Of a stretch of 64,000 nucleotides of DNA, positions 11,311 through 20,662 are shown piece by piece. The stretch is taken from the NCBI RefSeq assembly GCF_000829395.1, contig NZ_AP014680.1, positions 1,488,001 through 1,552,000 on the forward strand, written 5' to 3'. The stretch comes from Paucilactobacillus hokkaidonensis JCM 18461. GTDB lineage: Bacteria > Bacillota > Bacilli > Lactobacillales > Lactobacillaceae. The translations under genes and the position numbers were made by a program. Positions within the stretch are counted from its first letter, which is position 1. Every line of letters starts with the position of its first letter. Below the pieces are notes generated by a model that ran no database searches, was not told where the DNA came from, and saw only the letters and a program-made list of their open reading frames with translations.

Positions 11311-12246
11311 CTAATTAGTAGAACTAGAACTGGAACTACTAGTAGAACTAGTCGTTCCAGCTGCTGCAGATCCACTTAACACAATTGTAACTGTTCGAAC
11401 ATTTGGATACTTATTACTATCCGTAGTATTAACGGTCTTACCATTTAATTTAATAGTTGTCCCACTGGCATTGCCCAAGGTCAATACAACTTGCTTGACA
11501 GACTTGCTAATTTTTACGCTCTGTTTGCTACTAGCGGTCATTGTTTGGCTAAATAGTGAAGTACCATCGCCCGTCACTGCCACCCAAGCTCGCTGCGTTG
11601 GTGCAACTGATAACGTATAACTTTGAGCACTCGCATTGTTAACCTTGAAAGTTGCCGCACTTGAACTCCTAGTAACTGACGTTAGCTTAACGGCCTTTTT
11701 AGAGCTGGCCGAAGAGCTGCTACTGCTATTTTGCTTTTTACTTGCTGATGAAGATTCTTTTTTACTAGATTCGCCAGACACAGATACCGAACTACTATCA
11801 ATATCGCTCTTTGAACTACGGTGACCACTACCAATAGCCGTTAACCAAATGGCACCCAAAATAACAATAATCACAACCACCACAATGATAGTTGGTAAAT
11901 ATTGACGTGCTTTATCAATTTGATCCACAGTTTTATGCTGTCCGGTCCTAGTTTCTACAGCTTGCGAAATATGTTTAGAATATTCACTCGATTTTGTCTT
12001 AGGTAATTGATCGTTAAATTCTAATAACAGATCATTGCCATCTAATCCGACTGTATCAGCATACTGTTTAACAAACGCTCGAACATAAAAATCACCTGGT
12101 AATTCAGCAAACTTTTCATCTTCAATTGCAATTAAATAACGCTTTTGAATTTTAGTAGCTTGTTGCAAATCATCTAGTGTGAGCCCTTTAGCGACCCGAG
12201 CATCATGCAGCTTTTTACCTACTTCAATTTTTGCATTTTCACTCAT
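11311..12246 (-). CDS. rodZ: RodZ-like helix-turn-helix membrane protein (YmfM family)
   Basis: Probable cell-shape protein linking MreB filaments to the envelope. About 311 residues: a cytoplasmic XRE-type HTH (GKKLHDARVAKGLTLDDLQQATKI, near 8-70, shown here in part), one membrane helix (TIIVVVVIIVILGAIWLTAIG, roughly 125-145 by eye), a very Ser/Lys-rich extracellular linker and a C-terminal beta-rich domain ending in a Ser/Thr tail. I start at ATG 12244-12246 because GGAG lies 9 nt upstream; the upstream in-frame TTG overlaps that site. It lies between yfmH and pgsA, the standard YmfM position. The symbol is by family and position. Confidence 0.82.
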   Translation of the reverse strand: MSENAKIEVGKKLHDARVAKGLTLDDLQQATKIQKRYLIAIEDEKFAELPGDFYVRAFVKQYADTVGLDGNDLLLEFNDQLPKTKSSEYSKHISQAVETRTGQHKTVDQIDKARQYLPTIIVVVVIIVILGAIWLTAIGSGHRSSKSDIDSSSVSVSGESSKKESSSASKKQNSSSSSSASSKKAVKLTSVTRSSSAATFKVNNASAQSYTLSVAPTQRAWVAVTGDGTSLFSQTMTASSKQSVKISKSVKQVVLTLGNASGTTIKLNGKTVNTTDSNKYPNVRTVTIVLSGSAAAGTTSSTSSSSSSSTN

Positions 12247-12336
12247 TATTTTGTTCTCCAATGCTTTTAAATTCCCTGAATAACGTCGCCTAGTATAGCA
12301 TACTTCAATACTAGATTATCTTAAAAAAGATTGAAG

Positions 12337-13635
12337 TTAATTTCGCTTTGGCACTATTTGATAGACAGAAATTCCTTGTGACTGGATAAAATCAGTTGCA
12401 ATTTTATATAAATCATCAATCTCAACAGCCGCTAAGCTGGTAATTTCATCTAATAAATTAGTTCCACCAAAAAGTTTGCCGGAATAATGATTGGCAATGG
12501 CCTCTGGTGAGTCCAGTAAACTAATCATCCGCCCAAGCATGGCGCGCTTAATATTCTCAAACTGACTTGCAGCAGCATCAATCTGTTGCGTTGCTCCCTC
12601 TAAAATAGAAATGATTTCATCTGAAAAACGTTCAGGCTGATCTGTATCACTACTAAAATAAGCAAAATGGAAACTGCGTTGCATTTCAAAATTGTAACTA
12701 AATGAATCGTCAATCGTTTCATTGTTGTATAACCGCAAATAGTTATCAGAGGTATCATCAAATAAAATATCTAACAGTAATTCAACAGCTAAACGATATT
12801 GAAGCCCCGCTTTACCCGACTGAACTACATTTATCCCTCTGACTCCCACCATTACTTTTGGCCGATTAACATCCATCTCAAGGGTTCTAAATGGAATCAC
12901 ATCCCCACCAGTTTCATCGTTCAATTCAAATTCTACCTGTGGTTCCGTGGATTGGTCAAATGATTTGGCTGCTTGATTTTTATCAATCCAGTCTAACGTT
13001 TGTTGTGCGTCAACGTTACCCACAATAAATAAGTTCATATTGCTGGGTTGGTAAAAAGTATTGTAGGTTGTGTATAAGTCCTGCGGAGTAATTTTAGCAA
13101 TTGAATCAACACTACCAGCGATGTCAATATGCATCGGATCTTCTGGGTACAAATTACCCAATAAGCCAAAATACAATCGCCAATTTGGATCATCATCATA
13201 CATTTTTATTTCTTGCCCAATGATGCCCTTCTCTTTTTCTACAGTTTTAGCAGAAAAATATGGGGATTGTACAAAATCTAATAACACATCCAGACTTTCA
13301 TGGACATGCTCCGTTGCTGAAAACAAGTAACTAGTTTGCGTAAAGCTTGTGAATGCATTCGAATCGGCACCTAATTGACCAAATAAATCAAAGGCATCGT
13401 GATCTTCTTTTTCAAACATTTTATGTTCCAAAAAATGGGCCACCCCATCAGGAACTGTAATTGGCTCATCTTTTCCAATGGGAATAAATGATCGATCAAT
13501 TGAACCAAAATCAACTGTTAAAATTGCATAAGTTTTATGAAAACCCATCTTAGGCAAAACTTGCACCCATAAACCATTCTCTAACTGCTGAGAATAAATT
13601 GTTTCGTTCAATTGTTGATAATGATGTTCATTCAT
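12337..13635 (-). CDS. M16 family zinc peptidase, YfmH/YmfH type
   Basis: The 432-residue protein carries the inverted zinc motif HxxEH as HFLEH (residues 67-71) and a downstream glutamate helix in KEKGIIGQEI, so it is the catalytic member of the YmfF/YmfH pair. The physiological substrate is not settled in the family. The start ATG overlaps the stop of the upstream partner by one base, which indicates coupled translation. It sits upstream of the rodZ-like gene in the usual Bacilli order. Confidence 0.9.
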   Translation of the reverse strand: MNEHHYQQLNETIYSQQLENGLWVQVLPKMGFHKTYAILTVDFGSIDRSFIPIGKDEPITVPDGVAHFLEHKMFEKEDHDAFDLFGQLGADSNAFTSFTQTSYLFSATEHVHESLDVLLDFVQSPYFSAKTVEKEKGIIGQEIKMYDDDPNWRLYFGLLGNLYPEDPMHIDIAGSVDSIAKITPQDLYTTYNTFYQPSNMNLFIVGNVDAQQTLDWIDKNQAAKSFDQSTEPQVEFELNDETGGDVIPFRTLEMDVNRPKVMVGVRGINVVQSGKAGLQYRLAVELLLDILFDDTSDNYLRLYNNETIDDSFSYNFEMQRSFHFAYFSSDTDQPERFSDEIISILEGATQQIDAAASQFENIKRAMLGRMISLLDSPEAIANHYSGKLFGGTNLLDEITSLAAVEIDDLYKIATDFIQSQGISVYQIVPKRN

Positions 13636-14885
13636 TAATTTAAATCTCCATTCAGGTAGTAAGTTGCTTGTAGTTTTAGTTGCGCAGCTACCCGCATTAC
13701 ATCCGCTGTTGTAACCTGATTAATTTTTTTAGCTAAATCATTGGTTTTTGTATTTGTAATTTTATCTAATAAAACTTGTTCCACAATGTTACTGCTAACG
13801 TCTAAACTAGTCTCGTACTGATTAATGATGCCATCCTTGACTTCTTGTAATAATTCAGCAGTAAATTCGCCCTCAATAACAGCGGTCACTTGCTCTTTAA
13901 TTAGTCGCTGCGCCTGCTTTTGACTATCACTTTGAATTCCAGTTTGAATTGAAAACAAACCATTAAACGCATTTGGCTGACTGTTGGCATAATACGCCAA
14001 GCTAGCTTTTTCACGTACGTTAACAAATAATTTTGATAGTGGTGATCCACCTAAAATACCATTCATCACAAGACTAGCATAATAATCGGCATCCTGATAA
14101 TAAATTGGTAGCTGATATGCTAAATTCAGTTTAGATTGATTTAAAACCTGCGTTTCTGTTTGTACTTTGGGAGTCGCTACCAGCTCTTGCTGATAAAACA
14201 AACTACCAAATTGAGCCTCACGAGGTTGAAATTCAAACTGTTTAAATTGTTCAACAATTCGTTTTTCGTCAACATTGCCCAACACAATAATATTAATCCG
14301 ATCATTGGTCACCATTGCCCGGTAGGTTTCAACTAACGATTCTGGGGTCAGCTCATCTAAATCCGACAACCGACCAAAACTAGGAATCTTTAATAAAGAA
14401 TTATCAGCAAAATAGATCTCCCGCAACTTCATTGCAGCGTAAAACTGTTTATCTTCATCTAGCGCCTGAATTGAGCTTCTAAGGTTATTGCGTTGTAAAT
14501 TAAATGTTGGTTCATCAAATGCATTGTTATCAATTAATGGCTGAAAAATCATTTCATGTAATAGTGAAATGACCTGCTCAGTTAAACCTGGAACAGCATA
14601 TTGGTCGTTAACGAAACTAGCACGAACACGCAATGCATGTAAATTACCATACCGACCCACATTAGTACCCACATAAGCACCAAATAAGCTGGATGTTTGC
14701 CGTGCTAATGCTGTTTGTGTCGGATATTTGTGAGTGCTGGTTTCTAACAAATCAGCCACTAAACTACGCGCAGTGATGTTTTTTTCACTTTGTTGTGTGC
14801 TAAAATTAATTAATATTTGATTAGTCTTAAATTGTGGCGTTGAAATAATATGCAGATCAACTCCGTCAGTTAGCTTAAAATCCAA
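13635..14885 (-). CDS. M16 family peptidase-like protein, YfmF/YmfF type (no zinc motif)
   Basis: This 416-residue protein is homologous to its downstream neighbour in fold-level features but lacks HxxEH: the corresponding segment reads LVADLLETSTHKYP. It is therefore predicted to be the non-catalytic partner of a heterodimeric M16 peptidase. The C-terminal half has the M16 features LVMNGILGGSPLSKLFVNVREK and SLAYYANS. The gene starts an apparent operon running to cinA. The intergenic region before it (14886-15086) is shared with the divergent aspartokinase promoter. Confidence 0.88.
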   Translation of the reverse strand: MDFKLTDGVDLHIISTPQFKTNQILINFSTQQSEKNITARSLVADLLETSTHKYPTQTALARQTSSLFGAYVGTNVGRYGNLHALRVRASFVNDQYAVPGLTEQVISLLHEMIFQPLIDNNAFDEPTFNLQRNNLRSSIQALDEDKQFYAAMKLREIYFADNSLLKIPSFGRLSDLDELTPESLVETYRAMVTNDRINIIVLGNVDEKRIVEQFKQFEFQPREAQFGSLFYQQELVATPKVQTETQVLNQSKLNLAYQLPIYYQDADYYASLVMNGILGGSPLSKLFVNVREKASLAYYANSQPNAFNGLFSIQTGIQSDSQKQAQRLIKEQVTAVIEGEFTAELLQEVKDGIINQYETSLDVSSNIVEQVLLDKITNTKTNDLAKKINQVTTADVMRVAAQLKLQATYYLNGDLN

Positions 14886-15029
14886 ACTGGTTCCTCCCTG
14901 ATATTGCCACTATGTAAATGACACTGAACAATTATTACCGCATGTTTAACAATGATACGTGAAAATGACATAAATTACAAACCACGATCGCAATGATGAA
15001 AATTTCATTAAAAAATATGGCAAACACAA

Positions 15030-15058
15030 TTGTAACTAGGGTGGTGATTTGCTATCAT
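15030..15058 (+). promoter_or_regulatory. Promoter of the aspartokinase gene
   Basis: TTGTAA and TATCAT are separated by exactly 17 nt, and the leader to the GTG start is only about 20 nt. There is no room for a lysine riboswitch. The rest of 14886-15030 shows no clear element apart from the divergent yfmF upstream region. Confidence 0.7.
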
Positions 15059-15086
15059 ATTAACTAATAAAAAGGGGCGAAATAAT

Positions 15087-16445
15087 GTGAAAGTCATTAA
15101 ATTCGGTGGCAGTTCTCTTGCCAGTAGTGAACAATTAAAAAAAGTAATTCAAATCATCTCAGACGACCCCACACGTCGTTGTGTGGTTGTTTCAGCTCCA
15201 GGAAAACGTAATCCAGCTGATACTAAGGTCACCGACCTTTTAATCCGCTATGCTGATTGTGTCATTGCCGGTCGCGATTATCAAGAGATTGCTCAACAAA
15301 TTATCGGACGATATCAAGAAATCGCACTTGGCTTTAATTTTACGCCCGAAGATTTTGCGCCTATCAGACGTGCTATTTTAAACTTACCATTGGCTACATA
15401 TCAAGATAATACATATTTAATGGCTGCCTTTAAAGCACACGGTGAAAAATTGAACGCGCAACTAATTGCACGCGTATTCAACCTTGTCGGCATTGCTGCA
15501 CAATATCTTGATCCAAGCGCCGCAGGTTTAGTGGTGACCGATGTTCCTGATGATGCTCAAATTAAACCAGATAGTTACGCTAACCTTCGCAAATGGCAAA
15601 ACAATGCCAATGTCCTAGTGATGCCTGGCTTTTTTGGCTACAATGATCGCGGAGAAATATGTACATTTTCTCGTGGTGGCTCTGATATCACCGGAGCTAT
15701 CATGGCACGAGGTCTCAATGCTGACTTATACGAGAACTTTACTGACGTTGACGCAATCTATGCGGTCAAGCCAAATCTTGTTAGTCACCCGCATGCAATT
15801 GGCCATATGACTTTCCGTGAAATGCGAGAGTTATCTTATGCTGGTTTTTCAGTCTTTCACGATGAGGCCTTGATTCCTGCAATCCAAGGCAACATCGATG
15901 TCAACGTCAAAAATACAAACCACCCTGATGCACCGGGAACAATCATCTCCGCGCGCATTCAACCTAGTAAAGAATATCCGGTTCGTGGGGTTGCAGCATC
16001 CAAAAATTTCTGTGGCCTTTATATTAGTAAATATTTACTCAATAAAGAAGTCGGATTCACCCGGAAAGTACTTGACGTTTTATATAAATATAATGTCAGT
16101 TACGAGCATATGCCATCTGGAATTGATGACATTACCATCATCATGTCGGAAGATAACTTAACACCAGACATTGAACAGGCCATGATGTCCGAGTTACAAA
16201 CTACCATTCATCCTGATGAAATGCACATGATCCATGATTATGCCATTGTCATGGTGGTTGGCGAAGGAATGCGCGATACCATTGGGATTATGGCTCGCGC
16301 TGCAACCGCATTTGCCAGAGCAAATATTCGTTTGCAAATGATCAACCAAGGCGCTTCAGAAATTTCAATCATGTTTGGAGTAGCCCAAAACGAAGCAGAT
16401 CGTGCGGTCAGCGCGTTGTACGCCGAATTTTTCAAACAAGATTAA
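15087..16445 (+). CDS. Aspartokinase (YclM/LysC class, with C-terminal ACT domains)
   Basis: Phosphorylates aspartate in the first step of Lys/Met/Thr and diaminopimelate synthesis. The 452 residues start with the kinase motif KFGGSSLASSEQL and contain FSRGGSDITGA and YENFTDVDAIY of the amino acid kinase domain. The last third holds two ACT segments, including MSEDNLTPD and GEGMRDTIGIMARAATAFARANI, so feedback inhibition is likely. Length and sequence resemble the monofunctional YclM type. The start is GTG at 15087-15089 with AAAGGGGCG upstream; an ATG two bases earlier is immediately followed by TGA. It is a single plus-strand gene in a minus-strand region. Confidence 0.9.
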   Translation: MKVIKFGGSSLASSEQLKKVIQIISDDPTRRCVVVSAPGKRNPADTKVTDLLIRYADCVIAGRDYQEIAQQIIGRYQEIALGFNFTPEDFAPIRRAILNLPLATYQDNTYLMAAFKAHGEKLNAQLIARVFNLVGIAAQYLDPSAAGLVVTDVPDDAQIKPDSYANLRKWQNNANVLVMPGFFGYNDRGEICTFSRGGSDITGAIMARGLNADLYENFTDVDAIYAVKPNLVSHPHAIGHMTFREMRELSYAGFSVFHDEALIPAIQGNIDVNVKNTNHPDAPGTIISARIQPSKEYPVRGVAASKNFCGLYISKYLLNKEVGFTRKVLDVLYKYNVSYEHMPSGIDDITIIMSEDNLTPDIEQAMMSELQTTIHPDEMHMIHDYAIVMVVGEGMRDTIGIMARAATAFARANIRLQMINQGASEISIMFGVAQNEADRAVSALYAEFFKQD

Positions 16446-16447
16446 AC

Positions 16448-16513
16448 AAAATAGCCGTAGTTTGATTCAGTTTCACATTCTTGTGAACTTAAATCAAACT
16501 ACGGCTATTTTTC
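16448..16513. terminator. Bidirectional terminator between aspartokinase and cls
   Basis: AAAATAGCCGTAGTTTGATT is the reverse complement of the sequence at 16492-16511, giving a 20-bp stem with a short inner TTTCAC/GTGAA hairpin. A-runs and T-runs flank both sides, so it can serve both convergent genes. Confidence 0.9.
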
Positions 16514-17961
16514 TATAAAATCGGTGCCAATAATCGTGACAACGCTTGTTTAACTTTGATAAAGCGTGATTGCTGTTCAAAATATTCAGTCGTCAAAAAA
16601 TCTGAACTTTCTTGATCATGTAAAAAAATTAACTCAGTTGCGCGTGCAAATTCGCGATCATATAAAAATGCATTGGCCTCAAAGTTCAGCCGGAATGATC
16701 GGATATCCATATTAGCAGAACCGATTGAAACAATCTTTCCATCGATCACTACCATCTTGGAATGCATAAAACCTTTCCGATAAGCATAAACTTTGCCGCC
16801 GGATTGAATTAATTCGCGACAATAATACTCGGTTGCGCGATAAACAAACGGATGATCCGGACGATCAGGAATAATAATTCTGACATCGACCCCCGCTGCT
16901 GCCGCAATTGATAATGCCTCTAAGACACTTCCATCTGGCACAAAATACGGAGTTTCAATATAAATTGATTCCGTCGCAATAGAAATCATTTTAACGTAGC
17001 CTTGTTTAATTTTTTGGCGATCATCGTCAGGCCCACTAGAAACAATTTGCATACTCGTTGTTCCCGCAGCTTTGGTTCGAGGAAAATACTTATCATCAAA
17101 TGATACTTGCGCTTTTTTGGTAGTTGCATTCCAATCAAGAAAGAACCGACTTTGCATTGATAAAACAGCGTCTCCCATGACACGCAAATGAGTATCGCGC
17201 CAGTAGCCAAAACGCTGTTTACGGCCTAGATACTGATCGCCAACGTTAAATCCTCCAATATAGCCAATATTGCCATCTATTATTGTAATCTTACGGTGGT
17301 TCCGAAAATTAAGCCGAAATGTAATCGGAAAATACTTTGGTGTTAGAAATGGCTCTGCCTGTCCACCCAATTCAATTAAATGTTTAAACAGCTTTTGCTT
17401 AGATCCATGTGAACCTAAAATATCATAAATTATCCTAACTTGAACTCCAGCAGCAGCCTTCTTTTCTAACAGGTGCACTAATTCATTTCCAATTTGGTCG
17501 TTGTACCACGTGAAAAATTCAATATTAACGTGATGTTTAGCTCGGCGGATATCTTCAAACAGACTGGCAAATAGTTTTTCACCATCAGTATAAGTTCGTA
17601 CAGCATTTTTCTTGGTTAAAATAGCATTATCGGTTTCTAAAAAAAGTCGAACTAACTCTCTGGCAGCATTGGTAACTTTATTCGCCGGCAATAATTCCTT
17701 ATCATCAAATTGTAACTTTTGATTGGCCACAATTTGGTCGATTCCTAGTCGTTCCTGCGCCTTTAAATTAAAAATTTTACGATGTGACAGTTTTCTGCCA
17801 GCAATTAAGTACAACAAAAACCCGGCAATTGGTAGTAGTAACAATACCAATAACCAGGCCCATGTCGCGGAAATATCTCGTTTTTCTCGAAAAACAATGA
17901 TAATGGCAGCGATGGTATTTAATGTAATTACTAAATCAATAAACGCCCATAAATTTACCAT
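16513..17961 (-). CDS. cls: Cardiolipin synthase
   Basis: Membrane phospholipase D-type enzyme that condenses phosphatidylglycerol into cardiolipin. The 482 residues show two N-terminal membrane helices (about 3-60) and two HKD motifs: HRKITIIDGNIGYIGG near 221 and HSKMVVIDGKIVSIGSAN near 398, the normal spacing for bacterial Cls. It stands alone between a terminator and the amino acid transporter. The cls ATG is about 65 nt from the transporter stop, so read-through from the transporter is possible. Confidence 0.94.
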   Translation of the reverse strand: MVNLWAFIDLVITLNTIAAIIIVFREKRDISATWAWLLVLLLLPIAGFLLYLIAGRKLSHRKIFNLKAQERLGIDQIVANQKLQFDDKELLPANKVTNAARELVRLFLETDNAILTKKNAVRTYTDGEKLFASLFEDIRRAKHHVNIEFFTWYNDQIGNELVHLLEKKAAAGVQVRIIYDILGSHGSKQKLFKHLIELGGQAEPFLTPKYFPITFRLNFRNHRKITIIDGNIGYIGGFNVGDQYLGRKQRFGYWRDTHLRVMGDAVLSMQSRFFLDWNATTKKAQVSFDDKYFPRTKAAGTTSMQIVSSGPDDDRQKIKQGYVKMISIATESIYIETPYFVPDGSVLEALSIAAAAGVDVRIIIPDRPDHPFVYRATEYYCRELIQSGGKVYAYRKGFMHSKMVVIDGKIVSIGSANMDIRSFRLNFEANAFLYDREFARATELIFLHDQESSDFLTTEYFEQQSRFIKVKQALSRLLAPIL

Positions 17962-18027
17962 TTCACTAGTAGCCTCCGCATATTCGATAAATTAAGCATA
18001 CCAAGAGTTTATCAATTTGTCACGGCT

Positions 18028-18876
18028 TTAAGGCTCTCCCAAGTAATTACTTGCTTCGCCAAACCACTTTTGATTAATCTTTTTCAGTTGTCCATTTTGT
18101 TGCATCTTTCCAAGGGCCTTGTTGATGTTTTTACGTAGGGTCGTATCACCCTTACGCATTCCTACCGCAAAGTCTTCAGCTGGAATCTGCTTACTCATAT
18201 AAGTGGAATATGCAGAACCATCAGGTTGATGTTTAATATAGTACTCTGCGTAAACCTTATCCATTAAAATTCCTTGAATTCGATTAGCATTCAAATCAAT
18301 AAACGCTTCTGGAAACGTGTCATACAAAATGGGCTTCTTACCTTTAATATAGTCTTTTAATAGTGCCGGCTTTTCATCCAAAACACTGGTTCCAGTCGAG
18401 CCATTTTGGACGCCTAACGTTTTACCTTGCATATCCTTAAAGTTATTAATATTGCTGGCTTTTTTAGTCACCAGTATTTGTTGATTTTCCAAATAAGGAC
18501 GACTAAAGGCAACACTTTTAGCGCGGGCTTTAGTGATCGTATAACCATTCCAGATCAAATCAATTGTCCCATTACGTAATTCAGTTTCCTTCATAGACCA
18601 ATCAATCGTCTGAAAGTCCACTTTAATACCATACTGTTTAAAAACAGCGCGGGCTAAATCAACATCATAACCAACCAATTTCCCATTTTTTTGCCGAAAT
18701 CCCATTGGAACAAAACTATCGTCCAATCCAATTACCACCGTGCCGCGTTTCTTGATTTTACTCCAAGTATCGGCTGAATTAGATCTTTTTGTAACACTTT
18801 GGCTTTGACAACCAGACAGTACTAGCGTTGGCACCAGCAAAACAATTAAGAGAAACCATATTTTAAATCTTTTCAT
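18028..18876 (-). CDS. Amino acid ABC transporter substrate-binding lipoprotein, predicted histidine importer
   Basis: Extracellular solute receptor of the SBP_bac_3 family. The signal peptide ends in the lipobox LVLSGC, with the lipidated Cys at residue 23. The mature part has the family motifs GYDVDLARAVFKQYG and QTIDWSMKETELRNGTIDLIWNG. It is the last gene of a permease-ATPase-receptor operon whose leader is a T-box with a CAC (His) specifier; substrate assignment to histidine rests on that specifier and not on the protein sequence. Nothing like a terminator was seen right after it. Confidence 0.85.
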   Translation of the reverse strand: MKRFKIWFLLIVLLVPTLVLSGCQSQSVTKRSNSADTWSKIKKRGTVVIGLDDSFVPMGFRQKNGKLVGYDVDLARAVFKQYGIKVDFQTIDWSMKETELRNGTIDLIWNGYTITKARAKSVAFSRPYLENQQILVTKKASNINNFKDMQGKTLGVQNGSTGTSVLDEKPALLKDYIKGKKPILYDTFPEAFIDLNANRIQGILMDKVYAEYYIKHQPDGSAYSTYMSKQIPAEDFAVGMRKGDTTLRKNINKALGKMQQNGQLKKINQKWFGEASNYLGEP

Positions 18877-18897
18877 TTTCTCTACTCCCCCTGGCCT

Positions 18898-19554
18898 TTA
18901 GTCTGTCGTTTGATTAAGCTTATCTAATGAACTAACTTCCAAAATATCATCAGCAATATTTTTAGCAAAATCCATGTCATGAGTAACTACTAACTGAGTC
19001 ATTCCATCTTGTTTCAATCCTAAAATTAATTTTTCAACTTCTTTACGTAAATTAGGATCAAGTGCCGACGTAGGTTCGTCGTAACATAAAATTTTAGGTT
19101 TCATTGCTAGTGCACGTGCAATCGCTACTCGTTGCTTTTGACCACCAGACAATTGGTATGGATATAGATCCCCTTTACCAACTAACCCTAATTGTTCTAA
19201 TAATTTTTTTGCATCAGTTAAGGCTTCTGCCTTACTTTGCTTAAGCACCATCGTTGGTGCTAGCGTGATGTTGTCAAAAACAGATAAATGTGGAAATAAA
19301 TTAAAATCTTGAAAGACAACCCCGATCACACTTTCTGACGTATCAGTTGCTTGTGGATCAAATGACTTCCCATCAATTAGAAATTGACCTGAATCGGCTT
19401 TTTCTAGTCCGGTAATACAACGTAACAGCGTTGTTTTACCAGCTCCAGAAGGACCAACAATACTTAAAACTTCCTGATTTTTAATGGTGACATTAACATT
19501 GTCCAAAATCACCCTTGAGCCAAAACTCTTTTTTAAATTTTTGATTTCTAACAT
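18898..19554 (-). CDS. Polar amino acid ABC transporter ATP-binding protein, predicted histidine importer
   Basis: Cytoplasmic ATPase that powers the importer. The 218 residues contain Walker A GPSGAGKTT, Q-loop region GVVFQDFNLFPHL, signature LSGGQKQRVAIARAL, Walker B ILCYDEPTSALD and the switch histidine in VVTHDMDFA. It is slightly shorter than the 240-residue GlnQ/HisP norm, mainly at the C-terminus. It lies 15 nt after the permease and 21 nt before the receptor gene, consistent with one transcript under the His T-box. Confidence 0.9.
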   Translation of the reverse strand: MLEIKNLKKSFGSRVILDNVNVTIKNQEVLSIVGPSGAGKTTLLRCITGLEKADSGQFLIDGKSFDPQATDTSESVIGVVFQDFNLFPHLSVFDNITLAPTMVLKQSKAEALTDAKKLLEQLGLVGKGDLYPYQLSGGQKQRVAIARALAMKPKILCYDEPTSALDPNLRKEVEKLILGLKQDGMTQLVVTHDMDFAKNIADDILEVSSLDKLNQTTD

Positions 19555-19569
19555 AAGTATGCCTCCATT

Positions 19570-20217
19570 TTATTGATAGTAAGAAAATCGTTGTTCAACT
19601 TTGTGTAAAATATATGTGCAAATTCCAACGAGTATCAGATAAATCACACCTACGAGTACTAATGGAATTAACGAAACATCGCGCGAAGTAGCAACGTTCC
19701 CGGCTCTTAACAAGTCGCCCAAGCCGATGACATACACTAACGATGAATCCTTAACTAAATTGATGACCTCATTACCAACTGAAGGTAATACGATCTTAAC
19801 AACCTGTGGAATCACAATTTTACGAACCGTTTGCCAATAACTAAATCGTAATACTCGTGAGCTTTCATATTGGCCGTTATCAATCGATTGTAGACCACCA
19901 CGGAATATTTCAGCAAAGTAGGCCCCGTAATTCAAAATAAAAGCAAAGATGGCAGCATCGTAACGCTGAAAAACAATCCCAACTAATGGTAAACCATAGA
20001 AAACAAAAATTAATTGCAATAACAGTGGCGTTCCACGCATCAGCCAAACATACAAATCTAAAATCCATCGAATTGGCTTGATTTTTGAGGTTAAACCCAA
20101 ACTAACGATTAATCCTAATGGCAATGAACCGATTAAGGTCCAGAAGAATAATTGCAATGTTAATCCCGCCCCTTGAAATAATGACGGTAAAATTTCTGAT
20201 ATATAACTAATTGACAT
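19570..20217 (-). CDS. Polar amino acid ABC transporter permease, predicted histidine importer
   Basis: Membrane subunit of the HisM/GlnP type with about five hydrophobic helices. The cytoplasmic EAA-like loop is seen in YESSRVLRFSYWQTVRKIVIPQ (shown as part of residues about 140-165). The start is taken as ATG 20215-20217 because GGGAGG lies 8 nt upstream; an in-frame ATG five codons earlier lies in front of that site. As first gene of the operon it follows the tandem T-box leader directly. Confidence 0.9.
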   Translation of the reverse strand: MSISYISEILPSLFQGAGLTLQLFFWTLIGSLPLGLIVSLGLTSKIKPIRWILDLYVWLMRGTPLLLQLIFVFYGLPLVGIVFQRYDAAIFAFILNYGAYFAEIFRGGLQSIDNGQYESSRVLRFSYWQTVRKIVIPQVVKIVLPSVGNEVINLVKDSSLVYVIGLGDLLRAGNVATSRDVSLIPLVLVGVIYLILVGICTYILHKVEQRFSYYQ

Positions 20218-20253
20218 GTGATAGCCTCCCATATTTTTAATGCTACAGTAAAT

Positions 20254-20345
20254 AAAAAAGTCCCCTTAGATTATTAAAATAACCTAAGAGGACGTCTAGT
20301 CGTGGTACCACCTCTGCTTCGTAGCCATTTCGCAATAGCTACCTC
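20254..20345 (-). promoter_or_regulatory. Second, Stem I-less T-box antiterminator/terminator module
   Basis: On the minus strand this stretch has a 9-bp hairpin with a GCGA loop (20321-20342, Stem III-like), then AGGTGGTACCACG (T-box sequence, 20301-20313) and a terminator (stem arms 20260-20273 and 20280-20293) ending in TTTTTT. No specifier stem fits into the roughly 50 nt between the first terminator and this module. It is placed between the complete His T-box and the permease start. Confidence 0.75.
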
Positions 20346-20389
20346 AATAAGTTTAACCAATCAACTGTTTTTAATTGCATTAAGATGAT

Positions 20390-20656
20390 TCAATACAAAA
20401 CGCCCTCAAAGTCAAAATTGACTTTGAGGGCGTTCCCGCGGTTCCACCTCATGTACGCTAAGTCTTCACAGACTTAGTCTTAACAAGTTTATTCGTTAAA
20501 CTCATAGCTGTAACGGGCACCCCGGATTTTCTTACTGAAGTTCAGAAAATCAACTCACAGATGTGATTCACACAATTACTGGACTCCGTTTCCATCACCG
20601 GGAGCTTTCTATTGCCAACAATCATCCTACTAGTCTGTTCACTGTTTTTTGATGTT
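20390..20656 (-). promoter_or_regulatory. T-box leader, His specifier (CAC), controlling the amino acid ABC importer
   Basis: The minus strand contains, in order, the loop-E type AGUA segment (TAGTAGG), the Stem I apex with AGAAAG, a specifier region GAAT-CAC-A-TCTG, the T-box sequence TGGAACCGCGGG (20431-20446) and a terminator hairpin AACGCCCTCAAAGTC/GACTTTGAGGGCGTT. In the valS and metN leaders of this window the same frame GAA-N-XXX-purine gives GTA and ATG, so CAC here means histidine. This specifier alignment is my inference by eye. Confidence 0.82.
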
Positions 20657-20662
20657 GATAAC

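Noticed and set aside
14900-15029. Lysine riboswitch in front of the aspartokinase gene.
   Set aside because: The promoter lies too close to the start and no conserved lysine-riboswitch core was seen.
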